Assembly: GCF_000003605.2 (NCBI RefSeq)
Contig: NW_003123914.1
Span: 21,449 to 33,862, forward strand
Source: Saccoglossus kowalevskii
Taxonomy: Eukaryota > Hemichordata > Enteropneusta > Harrimaniidae
Direction: 5' to 3'
Length of the DNA stretch: 12,414 bases
Both the position numbers and the translations under genes were made by a program. Positions 1 through 7,659 of this stretch are shown here, one piece after another; position 1 is the stretch's first letter; each line of letters begins with the position of its first letter. Below the pieces are notes generated by a model that did no database searches, was not told the DNA's origin, and was given only the letters and a program-made list of their open reading frames with translations.

Positions 1-71
1 TTCAAAATGTGTTGTTCAAAAGCGATTGTTTTGTCTTTGCTGCACTTCCTGTCTAGAAAGGCAGCGTGCAC

Positions 72-137
72 ACATCTTATCAGCTGTGTGTAAACTACAA
101 ACAGATATCTTATCAGTTGTTTGTAAATAGCAAATAA
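72..137. repeat. 33-bp tandem duplication with GATA and E-box motifs
   Basis: Two adjacent 33-bp units (72-104 and 105-137) match at about 26 of 33 positions. Each contains CTTATCAG followed by CTG or TTG, which is a GATA site in reverse (CTTATC) overlapping an E-box (CAGCTG in unit 1, CAGTTG in unit 2), and then a GTAAA stretch resembling a forkhead site. The duplication is seen directly. An enhancer role is only inference. It lies downstream of the candidate minus-strand gene. Confidence 0.5.
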
Positions 138-457
138 AGAAAGTGGCTCAACTTAAAACTATTTACCCTCAGTTCAGTTATGTTTGTAAACCATGCATAT
201 TAATGAGATGCACTAGTTTGGTGTACACTGGATAAACAAAAACTTGGCCATTTGTTTGCACACAAGAAAAAAATCAGTTTACTTGTACAAGATATTTTTT
301 TTCAATAAAATAAAAACACCAATGTATGTAGCATGCCTTAGGGAGCTATTCGTGTGATTTTCAAAAGAAAATGTGAAAAGTGCACAAAAAACTATTCTGC
401 TACCTTAAAGCGTTCAGGGTTCTTAATATGCCCTGGTCATCAAGTTAGGTTCTCGTA
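138..457. other. non-coding stretch without recognisable gene
   Basis: AT-rich sequence with a few TGTTTGTAAA motifs and AATAAA strings near 303-312. I see no open frame with splice signals, no RNA gene and no terminal repeats. It would lie just beyond the 3' end of the candidate minus-strand gene. Confidence 0.5.
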
Positions 458-485
458 TTTTTTTTTTTGATTTTACAACTTTATT
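458..485 (-). terminator. candidate polyadenylation signal
   Basis: On the minus strand AATAAA (480-485) is followed 11 nt later by a run of 11 A (458-468). The spacing suits cleavage and polyadenylation. It lies about 465 nt downstream of the stop codon of the candidate terminal exon at 949-1097, giving a 3' untranslated region of ordinary length. An alternative is a chance AATAAA in AT-rich DNA. A retroposed poly(A) tail is less likely because no target duplication is evident. Confidence 0.35.
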
Positions 486-948
486 TTCTCACATGGCAAA
501 AACATGACCCAAACGAATGCCGTAACCAACATGTGACATAAGATGAATATTATGTTAACTATATTATATCTAGTGTGTCTCAGAGACTGAATAAAAGGAA
601 AACTATTTCTTAATCCTTTTGCAATGTATATGTGTATGTGCACATATAAAACTGATTTAACTGATCCACATTCTGACATAAAATATGTCTACAAATGATG
701 TTGATTATTTTGAATCAAAATCACAATCCCACTTCTGACACCAAAATGTTACAGTGTAAGGCCTGCTTATTGCTACTGAGAGGGGCACCCACAGAACTCA
801 CACTGAACAGGGGGTTCACTGCTAGAAATGGGGTAGACACTGAAAATGAAATACACATACACAAAAATGTCAAGTTAACGCTCCAGGCTTCAATACCTTT
901 CAAAACAATTAAAAAAAGAAAAGAAAAGGAAAAAAAATGAAGAAAAAT

Positions 949-1097
949 TCAATGAATAAATTCACAAAAATAGGGGACTGCCTCGGGAAGTGTGCATTGG
1001 TTATAACTCAAGATGTAGTCAATGGCTTCTACAACACAACAGCGAAGATATATAGGAGTCTTGTTTGCAGAGGAACGCGTTAATCTGGAGGGCACCG
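949..1097 (-). CDS. candidate terminal coding exon, unknown protein
   Basis: On the minus strand a strong acceptor (pyrimidine-rich, ending CTGCTTTCAG) stands at 1098-1107. After it one frame stays open for 48 codons to TGA at 949-951. It starts with two bases that complete a split codon, so the preceding exon must end one base into a codon. The peptide has a Cys-Cys pair in YLRCCVVEAIDYIL, then a short Cys-containing tail ending FCEFIH. It has no ATG, so a start-based ORF search would miss it. The stretch is GC-richer (about 42%) than its surroundings. I recognise no family. A 48-codon open frame can arise by chance at this base composition, so the acceptor and the downstream AATAAA carry most of the weight. 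Confidence 0.3.
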
Positions 1098-1691
1098 CTG
1101 AAAGCAGGAGTTAAAAACAAATATGATCTGTCAATCATCTTTATGACAGTTATCACACGGCAATACACACTGTTTTGTTTCTTCCCATGATTCCATGCAC
1201 ACTTATGACAAAAACATAAAATAAAGGATGCTGACAATGATCATGAGGTACTGTTGTTTCTGTGGGGTTGGAGAAAGTTGTTTCAGGGATGGGATCCTGT
1301 AACGACTATCAACCTAGAACTAGCCAATGCTCTTTTTATTGGCCTAAAATAAAGGCTATCATAGAGCATATGAACTGTGTACAATGGAAGTCCTTACCAA
1401 ATAGAGCGACTGCATTAATTAACATTCAAACCAGTGATCAGTGGATTTCATTACCCTGAAACCAGATCGCAGTAATTCTCAAAATATCTTTGTTGTCACT
1501 GATCATTACACCGAATAATGTTCAAGCATTTCAAGATCATTATGGATCCGCAAGTTGACTTATATGCAGAAATTTGGTTTGTTATTGCATTCTGAATTTA
1601 ATTTTATCACCTTGTAATTCCCATACGCATTGATATTTCACATTCACTTTAATAACTTGTTGTTTACAGTTATCGTTACTGTTGACAATTC

Positions 1692-1725
1692 ACTGGCAAC
1701 AGTCAGTCGTCAGCCAGTTGCCAGT
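1692..1725. repeat. inverted repeat, 9-bp arms
   Basis: ACTGGCAAC (1692-1700) and its exact reverse complement GTTGCCAGT (1717-1725) are separated by 16 nt. It could form a hairpin in DNA or RNA. No flanking target duplication was seen. Confidence 0.5.
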
Positions 1726-2132
1726 CACCAACATATGTGCAGCAACAGTACAGTAGCTGTCTATTGAGCAACTGCCCAAGACCTAGACTGACATGCTTTT
1801 GAAGTTTAAAGCATGTATCTGTGTTAATTTTGGTGTTTGAGATGAGAATAGTCTGTGTTTGTTTTTTTATATTGTCAAGTAACTGTTTGTTGATCGAGGT
1901 ATTATTTGTAGTGTCTACCATCGCGGGTACATATTGTTTATGTACCTATCCATGTGCTATGATTACATGGGTTGGCGGGGTCAGTTGCAGGTGGCTTGCA
2001 GCTGCTTGATTGTAACAGATGCTCATCTACGATTTGGAGCTGAGATGAGTAAGTTTAAATTCTGGTCATATTCAAAGCAATCTAGTCCCAGCTGAATAAA
2101 TGAACTGGCAAACCACCCCGATAGTAAGATGT

Positions 2133-2147
2133 TGTTACCTGGTAACA
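2133..2147. promoter_or_regulatory. RFX/X-box-like palindrome
   Basis: TGTTACC, one T, then GGTAACA forms perfect 7-bp arms. The half-sites GTTACC and GGTAAC fit the RFX half-site pattern (GTNRCC / RGYAAC), though the usual spacer is 2 bp rather than 1. It may be a regulatory site inside the candidate gene, or chance. Confidence 0.3.
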
Positions 2148-3376
2148 TTATTATGAAAAATATAGTAATGCTTCTAAGACACGATACTCTTCTTGGACTA
2201 TATTTTCCTATAGAATTTGTGCTTTAAATCCTACTTGAATGATGACCTCATCACATCACTGACACATGCTGTCTCAGTTTTAATGAAAATAAACTATCAT
2301 TCATTTACTTTTGTAGATAATATTTATTCAGAAATGAAGCATTCGAAATCCTTGAACATATGGCATACTGCTAAAATTCTCACCAAGAAAATTATCAAAG
2401 TATTCTTGTACAAGTGTCTGTCTGCCCGTCAATGAGTATGTGCCAAATCTAGTTCAACCAATATCTCGCAGGTTGCATTGGCATGAAACTTGAAGAACAG
2501 CTGCTATATCATGATCACATGGCTTAATTAGATTTTAGTACCAATCTGTGCATGTTAATTAGGTAATTTACATAGTTTTACTTCTTTATCAAATCATTAG
2601 GTTGCATATCCAATAATTACCTACACAAGAGAGTCCAATCTTACGCTAGAAACTTGTTTGTTTTTCTTTTTGAATTATTTTTTTTCTCAGCATTGTCTTC
2701 CATTTTCTTATGCCACGTTCTTGTTTTTGAGATGTTATCAATCGAGGGCACCCTTTAAATTTATGTTTGTTAAAAGTGTTTTAACATTTTAGAAGAATTT
2801 AATAACCATCTCCCTTCATCTGTTTTCTCTGCTTCACTGAACATCTCTGAACATTTGCTACACAATTCCTGTTCTCCCGCTATTTGTATTTGCATATCAT
2901 GAGCTTTAGCCTTTGAAAAAACACCCGAGATGTAAGACATGTCAGTACCAAAGGTCACCTACTTGAATAATTAATTAATTAATAAACTACATGCCCATAG
3001 TTGTCAACTGGCGGGTGATTCAAATGCCACAGACTCGTGTAGTTGTTGTAGTTTTGTTCTCTCTTGATGTTACATTTTCATAGTACAACTAATCTATTTA
3101 TTTTGAGATTGTTGTGTGATAAAATTGGCAAAACACTTTTCGTTATTTGAGCAGAGCGATATTTGAGTAGAATATTATTCACTGGCACTATTATTTGCAA
3201 CGGGATGTTTTTTCATCCCTGAATGAAAGTCACGAGACGAATGGATTTAGTGTGCGTTAATTTGTCAGTGATTGCATCAATGAATACTGATAAAATGATT
3301 CCTGACAAATGTACTCATTTATCGAAACTAACTCCCAGAAAGATTATAGGAATAAATTCAAATTGAACCGAAGCAC

Positions 3377-3506
3377 CTAGAGACTATGTCATCGAACACG
3401 CATGCTGAATGACTTTCCGCTTTGGCTGGAGTTACTGTGTCACCAAACTTGTCGCCACGCCTTTGCTGAGATTGCACAAGACAATTCATCAACCAATGTA
3501 GGTATT
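3377..3506 (-). CDS. candidate internal exon, unknown protein
   Basis: A 120-base core (3361-3480) rises to about 48% GC in surroundings of about 34%. On the minus strand one frame is open for about 55 codons. It includes EYLHWLMNCLVQSQQRRGD and then FGDTVTPAKAESHSACVFDD, a mixed charged and polar composition typical of coding sequence. The acceptor is CTCTGAGTCAG (exon start 3506, or 3510 if the upstream GAG is used). The possible donor is TCTAG|GTGCTT at 3376/3377, which is weak. With these bounds the exon begins with two bases of a split codon and ends with two. No domain is recognised. The GC peak is the best argument for it. Confidence 0.27.
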
Positions 3507-3978
3507 CTGACTCAGAGATTCAAAAGAGGTGCATAGTTTACTTCTGGTAAATTATGCAAATAAGGGCATATGAATGACTTGGAGAAATTGAACAATCAAC
3601 GTGCCACCTTTAAATTCGAATCGTGTAGCAAATGTTCTGGGGCCTATTGTTTAGCAAAGTGGAGAAAACAGGCAGAGACCGCTGGGATATAAATTTAATA
3701 ACAAATAACTACTGGAACTGTTTGCTTGTTTTACCATATTGAAGAGACGGTGCTGGTATTAATAAGGGCTAAACAATTCATGAAAATAATAAATAAAAAG
3801 GGTCAGATCATTCAATTTAAATAAACAACATGGATAACTCCAACTCTTGTTTCTGTGCATATTACACACTTACTTACACCTGCTTTTGAATTCCCTTAAA
3901 TTGTTTCTTTAAAAAGTCATTGCTACATTCTAATTTGTGTTTACTATCAACATTTTACAGATATATTTATATGCATAG
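3507..3978. other. non-coding stretch
   Basis: AT-rich and CpG-poor. A minus-strand GTAAGTAAGT donor-like string lies near 3868-3877 and a plus-strand acceptor-like TTTTACAG ends at 3960. Neither pairs with a convincing open exon. Confidence 0.35.
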
Positions 3979-4100
3979 ATGACCTTCCCCATCCTATGCT
4001 ATGATCTTCCAACCACATGCTGTAATCTCCATCCTCCCATCTTTTACTATGATTTGCCCTATCTATGCTATCTATGTATCGATATCGCCATCCTAATACA
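3979..4100. repeat. degenerate pyrimidine-rich repeats
   Basis: CCCATCCTATGCTATGATC near 3990 recurs in altered form (CCCATCTTTTACTATGAT) near 4037, and CCATCCTAAT follows near 4089. A perfect 9-bp tandem CTATCTATG x2 lies at 4059-4076. The plus-strand open frame across this stretch repeats its own peptide pattern (CYDLP, then YYDLP) because the DNA is repetitive, so I do not call it a gene. Confidence 0.4.
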
Positions 4101-4250
4101 AACGGGAACTATGTCATTGACAATGACTTGTGTTCAATTTGGTTTAATGTGCATGGCAATACTTTGTTTCAATGACGTCTCCTGTACATTACAATTTGTG
4201 TCCTGAAATTGAAATGCATCCAAATAAAGACAGTTTAATAATTGTTCTCA

Positions 4251-4270
4251 TTACATCATGTTACATCATG
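4251..4270. repeat. 10-bp perfect tandem duplication
   Basis: TTACATCATG occurs twice head to tail with no mismatch. It is probably replication slippage. Confidence 0.6.
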
Positions 4271-4293
4271 TTGTCAATGAACACGAGTGAACC

Positions 4294-4515
4294 GTGACTG
4301 TGAACCAGGCTGGAACTGGCCAGTGGCACCATATCTTCTTAGCAGAAGAAGCTAAAGGTGATGGCGAGTGGTTACAGAGAGGAATCAAAGCACTTGATGC
4401 ATTGTGTTATATTGTGTTTGATAAACACAAAAAGAAAAGTGGTCGATGGTTGGTGGCACAAGACATATCCTCATATTGCACAATTAAAAAACCAACAGTC
4501 TGGATCGCAGAATGA
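4294..4515. other. GC-richer block open on both strands, coding status unresolved
   Basis: The first 60 bases reach about 50% GC. The plus strand is open for 74 codons with a charged composition (GDGEWLQRGIKALDALCYIV is part), but begins only at GTG after an in-frame TGA and has no good acceptor. The minus strand is open for about 49 codons, starting after an acceptor-like ACCAATGTAG near 4547 and running through CATCAGGTT to a TAA. Another minus acceptor (CATCACCTTTAG) lies near 4356. I cannot decide between an exon of the minus-strand gene, a plus-strand remnant, or chance. No family is recognised. Confidence 0.15.
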
Positions 4516-4665
4516 CTGACAGATATATAGAACAAAGGTACTTGAACCTGATGCTACATTGGTGGAGAAGTAAGTATCAAGCAGAACATATTAAACATCC
4601 TAGGAGCAAATCTTACATTTTCATGCATATTGTTCTGTTGTTTTTGTAGTTGTAATACATCTTAC

Positions 4666-4741
4666 TCCAGACAGGAAGGCATAAAACGTTTGTATTGGTA
4701 ATAATGATCAATAAACCGATGCCAGATCATAATCGACCATG
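4666..4741 (-). CDS. candidate internal exon, unknown protein
   Basis: On the minus strand the stretch lies between an acceptor TTCGTCAG (4742-4749) and a donor GTAAGA (4660-4665). Its one fully open frame has two bases, 24 codons and two bases, with the peptide WSIMIWHRFIDHYYQYKRFM and a short tail. An alternative acceptor at 4754-4755 adds 12 nt in the same frame. Its entry phase needs a preceding exon ending one base into a codon. Aromatic and basic residues dominate, and I recognise no domain. Confidence 0.2.
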
Positions 4742-4825
4742 CTGACGAATTGCCTATACACATGATTACACATCATGGTGGTTAGCTTTGCTTATATCTT
4801 GGTCATCATTTCTGAACGCCCTTAC

Positions 4826-4866
4826 AATGGCTAGGACAGCCCGTGCACAATCGTCTCCCTAAACTC
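4826..4866 (-). CDS. candidate micro-exon, frame uncertain
   Basis: The minus strand has a very good acceptor (T-rich tract ending ATTACAG, exon start 4866) and a donor GTAAGG (4820-4825). The 41-nt exon is about 52% GC. Read in phase with the exon at 5005-5100 it meets a TAG. Using the next AG (exon start 4858) gives a 33-nt exon that keeps phase and encodes GDDCARAVLAI. The 41-nt form is open in another frame whose exit phase would fit the exon at 4666-4741. The exon may be real, but the frame is not settled. Confidence 0.2.
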
Positions 4867-5004
4867 CTGTAATAAAAAATAAAAATATCATTCACAAAGC
4901 TCCTTGTATTCGATATCCCTAGAGACGATTAATGTACCACATTTAGTTACACTAATGAGTTATTTTGAAAGATCATCACATGATTTTACTATAAGAAAGC
5001 TTAC

Positions 5005-5100
5005 AGTCCAGCCTTGATGCAGAGATTGAATAAAGGACAGACTATCAAGAGACATTGTTTGAGGGGCTTCTTGAATCAGAAATGCAACCGAAAAAGTATC
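5005..5100 (-). CDS. candidate internal exon, unknown protein
   Basis: On the minus strand acceptor ATGTTTTATGCAG precedes 5100 and donor GTAAGC occupies 4999-5004. The 96-nt exon is exactly 32 codons, open only in the frame that starts at its first base. It reads DTFSVAFLIQEAPQ and later SLSFIQSLHQGWT. The preceding candidate exon (5653-5865) also ends on a codon boundary, so the two join in phase without a stop. Local GC is about 41%. The hydrophobic and amphipathic peptide resembles helical protein sequence, but no family is evident. Chance of an open frame this short is not negligible. Confidence 0.3.
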
Positions 5101-5280
5101 CTGCATAAAACATATTATCAGCAATGTTGGCCTTCAACTCGTCATATTCAAATTTTACTACACTCTCATAATTTATTTACCTGTTTTACAACTGTGATTC
5201 AGAATATAATGTATTGTGGCCATTTGCGGGTACACATTTGCGAATGTGTACTTACTCTATTGTAGAATCTTGTTTAAACA

Positions 5281-5652
5281 AAAAATTGAATTTATTGTAT
5301 TCTAAGAAATAGGAGTTTTACCACAGTCGTACCTGTAATCGTATGTAATACAGTACAAAAGTTTTTGAAGGGTTTTATTTCCGCACTGTATTCTTACATA
5401 ATTAGGGGTAGAGCTTTAGAAATTCTGGTGTTGGCGTCTGTTACTTCCTGCTTGGTTGGCGACTAAATAATCGCTTCACTAAAATCAACAGCTGCTCTCT
5501 TGTCATGGCTTCATAGGTTGTCTACATTGTATAGAATACCACACATTTTAATATTTACATAGAATAAATTGTTATTTGTTACCAGCAAACTATATGTTAT
5601 ACATTTTGTTTGTATATTTGAAATGAATAATACAAATAATTGCATTACTCAC
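5281..5652. other. probable intron
   Basis: AT-rich, CpG-poor sequence between two candidate minus-strand exons. A 46-nt block (5248-5293) has an acceptor (CCTATTTCTTAG) and a donor (GTAAGT), but its open frame is out of phase with the neighbouring exons, so I do not count it as coding. Confidence 0.35.
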
Positions 5653-5865
5653 GATTGCTGAATGTTCCATTGGTACTCTCTCTTCATTTCCGTCTGCTAC
5701 TTCAACTTTTTGTCCCCTTCCTCTACCTCTAATTGATCCTTTCTTGACTTCCTCAATACCTCTCGCTAATCCTCTTCCACGTTCTTTTGCACTTCTTTGT
5801 CTTCGTAAATGCTGTACACTACTTTGAATCTCATCACTTGATGATGACATTGGTTTAACATTTGT
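5653..5865 (-). CDS. candidate first coding exon, Arg-Gly-rich protein
   Basis: The frame lies in a 108-codon open stretch, the longest in the window. The likely start is ATG at 5848-5850, giving 66 codons. Residues 1-10 are acidic and serine-rich (MSSSSDEIQS). Residues 19-30 are basic (RRQRSAKERGRG), and an RGRGRG cluster follows near residue 45, with acidic residues up to PMEHSAI. Arg-Gly repeats of this kind are common in RNA-binding and nuclear proteins. On the minus strand the acceptor is TTTTTATTATCAAG (exon start 5865) and the donor is ATC|GTGAGT (5647-5652), leaving phase 0. If the upstream exon ends at 6440, an in-frame TGA precedes this ATG. The purine-rich DNA lowers stop-codon frequency, so chance remains possible. 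Family not recognised. Confidence 0.42.
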
Positions 5866-6439
5866 CTTGATAATAAAAACAAGTACACAAAATGCATCAC
5901 AGAAGGGTGCAAACAAACAAATTCATTGGCTTCATATTAATGGCCGGGCTTCTGCTAACCCATTGCCAGTCATCAATGGCAAATTATTTTTTGAACCATG
6001 AATTATTCTGTATAAAGCATGACATCATCAACAGAAATGTAAATTAAACATCTGGTAAACGTGTGGGTTGATATAAAGTGTATGCTACACTTTGACAATT
6101 AGAACATATACATACTTACATAGCATTTTGTTTCAGAACTTTTAATTCAGTTCCCGGGTGGCAAATAAGCCGTCGCTCTCAAGAAAATCAACAAATTGCT
6201 CGTTCAATAGGAATACATAATTATTCCTGTACGATAAATTAAAAAAGTGAATTAAATTTACTGTGTTCTGGGAATGTGCGTAAATTATGTAGACCCGATC
6301 AGCAAGTTCAACGTTAACGAAAACAATTTGTATTCTACTAAATGGTCTATCCTACAGGTATTTTCAATAAAAAAACAACAACTTACAGGTGGAAATTAGA
6401 TAGCAAAGTTTGGATAGAAATACATTATTCATTACTTAC
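5866..6439 (-). other. probable first intron of the minus-strand gene
   Basis: Bounded on the minus strand by donor CCG|GTAAGT (6434-6439) and acceptor TTATTATCAAG (5866-5876), about 574 nt. It has no coding signal. CpG density begins to rise from about 6060, in the intron end nearest the promoter-like block. Confidence 0.3.
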
Positions 6440-6560
6440 CGGTACTCACGACTCCACCATTGTTGTAATGGCGACCTATGACCCCTATGACGCCACCATT
6501 TTCTGCGTTCGTAATCACATGACCGGTATCTCCAGCAATGGCGACGGATTGAAGCTATGT
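6440..6560 (-). promoter_or_regulatory. candidate TATA-less promoter and 5' non-coding exon
   Basis: Four YY1-like ATGGYG motifs cluster in about 95 bp: CCACCATTG near 6455, AATGGCGAC at 6467-6475, CGCCACCATT at 6491-6500 and CAATGGCGACGG at 6536-6547. An E-box-type TCACATGACC is at 6515-6524. Such motif clusters are typical of animal TATA-less start sites. Local CpG density is far above the sequence to the left. A consensus minus-strand donor (GTAAGT, 6434-6439) closes the block, with a second donor-like GTGAGT at 6444-6449. The transcription start itself is not visible. Confidence 0.35.
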
Positions 6561-6610
6561 TTACAAACAAATTCTTTACAGCGCTGTCATATTGCCACGA
6601 TATCGGCATT

Positions 6611-6714
6611 TTAAAAGCACGATGTTTGGATTGAATAGGTAAACTATGATTATGTGTGGTTATTTAACGTTATTAAAGAGTGAAAAAAATGGCGCGACGA
6701 CTGCCGCCTTTTAA
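6611..6714. mobile_element. probable degraded TTAA-flanked MITE, copy C
   Basis: The right end reads GCGACGACTGCCGCC followed by TT and TTAA (6711-6714), matching the right ends of the copies at 7340-7658 and 8822-8954. The left end has TTAA at 6611-6614 inside ATTTTAAAAG, which mirrors the right flank CTTTTAAAAT, but the next bases (CACGATG) match the inverted repeat poorly. The internal part is about 96 bp. The right end is clear, while the left boundary is doubtful. Confidence 0.4.
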
Positions 6715-6840
6715 AATACCAATGCTCCGATCTTTAGCCCTGTACACATACATATACCACTTGATATTCCTTAACACGCACCCATACACTCGACACTCCT
6801 ACATGCGTATTGATACCCTATAGAATTCCTACTGGCTCAT

Positions 6841-7210
6841 TGCAGACACATATTACACTATCCATGGAGCCTCAGGTATAATACCTCCATGCTCTATCAG
6901 AGAAACCCCTGCTGAATGATGAGGTTTCCAGGCCAGGGACCGGTTCACTGCTGTCTCATCCACCACCCATTAAGACTTGTAATCAGATAGTCCTAAGTTG
7001 AATCCTGTGAATAATAAAGGTGGTTTCTTGTAACTGACAACTGTGTAACCTGGTTCTGTTGAGCTTGATGACATGAGTAGCAGACCTAGGAAGACTAATG
7101 CGGGTCGACCTGCAGAAAGGCTGACTTATGATATTCGAGGTGAACCCACTAGTTACTGTGCCAATAGTTTTAGTTGTTCCATGGTTGTACCTACACATAT
7201 ATTTGCGACT
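6841..7210. other. no gene; degenerate tRNA-like stretch near 6945-7010
   Basis: GACTTGTAATCAG (about 6973-6985) followed by AAGTTGAATCC (6995-7005) resembles the anticodon loop and B box of a tRNA such as tRNA-Thr. TGTCTCATCC upstream is a poor A box. Stems do not pair well, so it is not a working tRNA gene. It could be the head of an old tRNA-derived SINE, since AATAATAAAGG follows, but no tail repeat or target duplication is visible. The open frame over 6983-7198 has no coding support. Confidence 0.2.
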
Positions 7211-7339
7211 TTTTTGTACTATTAATTGTATTGTACTTTTGTAGGTTATGAACTACTAAAATCGACTGGGTTTTGCTATGTTGACATTATAGTATCATTG
7301 TATTGTAGAGTATTACACAAACCTATTCTGTCATGGTAT

Positions 7340-7658
7340 TTAAAGCGCGGTAGTCGTCGCATGTGCAAAATATATGGGTCTCATATATGGCGACTTTCAC
7401 TGATCAACGCAGATCAACGAGTACGAACTGAGACGTTTCCAAGCTTTAATTAGGTAATTTCCATGTTATTCGAAGGTATCAGGGAGTCGCCGGCGGTAAT
7501 CAGTGCACAGATAGAGGGACTGTGATCAGTGCAAGTCGCGCCCAGGTCAAACCTCATACTTGTGATTTTCATTTGAAGAGCGCATTGGATTGTGGGAAAA
7601 TCAATGTTTATCAACACAAATGTCGCACATGCGCAGCGCGACGACTACCGCGCTTTAA
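7340..7658. mobile_element. TTAA-flanked MITE, copy A
   Basis: A 311-bp element (7344-7654) sits between TTAA at 7340-7343 and TTAA at 7655-7658. Its ends are 17-bp perfect inverted repeats, AGCGCGGTAGTCGTCGC. Beyond these, GCATGTGC appears at both ends, offset by a few bases. It has no coding capacity, so it must depend on a transposase made elsewhere. TTAA target duplications are typical of piggyBac-type and a few other DNA transposon superfamilies, but the inverted repeat does not begin with the usual piggyBac CCC, so the superfamily is open. Subterminal sequence matches copy B in opposite orientation. The LTR-like element begins 6 bp beyond its right TTAA. Confidence 0.78.
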
Positions 7659-7659
7659 G

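Larger units (their letters stand above)
1098..3376. other. probable intronic or intergenic DNA, no firm gene
   Basis: Mostly AT-rich, CpG-poor DNA. It holds an inverted repeat at 1692-1725, a GTTACC palindrome at 2133-2147 and a short (TTAA)n run near 2967-2983. Several short minus-strand open stretches exist. One starts after an acceptor ending TTTATTCAG at about 2084-2092 and reads LGLDCFEYDQNLNLLISAPN before a stop, but no matching donor is present. I cannot support a gene here beyond possible unresolved exons of the minus-strand candidate. Confidence 0.4.

Noticed and set aside
695-940. Plus-strand 81-codon frame
   Set aside because: It ends in a lysine and glutamate run from an A-rich tract, lacks splice or promoter support and overlaps the proposed 3' untranslated region on the other strand.
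1384-1455. Minus-strand exon bounded by GGTTTCAG and GTAAGG
   Set aside because: All three frames contain stops between the splice-like signals.
2770-2958. Minus-strand 62-codon frame (MTFGTDMSYISGVFSKAKAH start)
   Set aside because: Composition looks fairly protein-like and an AG lies just upstream, but the pyrimidine tract is absent, there is no donor or nearby poly(A) signal, and a frame of this length is expected by chance here.
5014-5265. Plus-strand 83-codon frame
   Set aside because: It lies opposite the candidate minus-strand exon at 5005-5100, and no domain or acceptor supports it.
6342-6614. Plus-strand 90-codon frame
   Set aside because: It runs through the promoter-like ATGGYG cluster and stops at the MITE boundary. 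There is no domain and no splice support.
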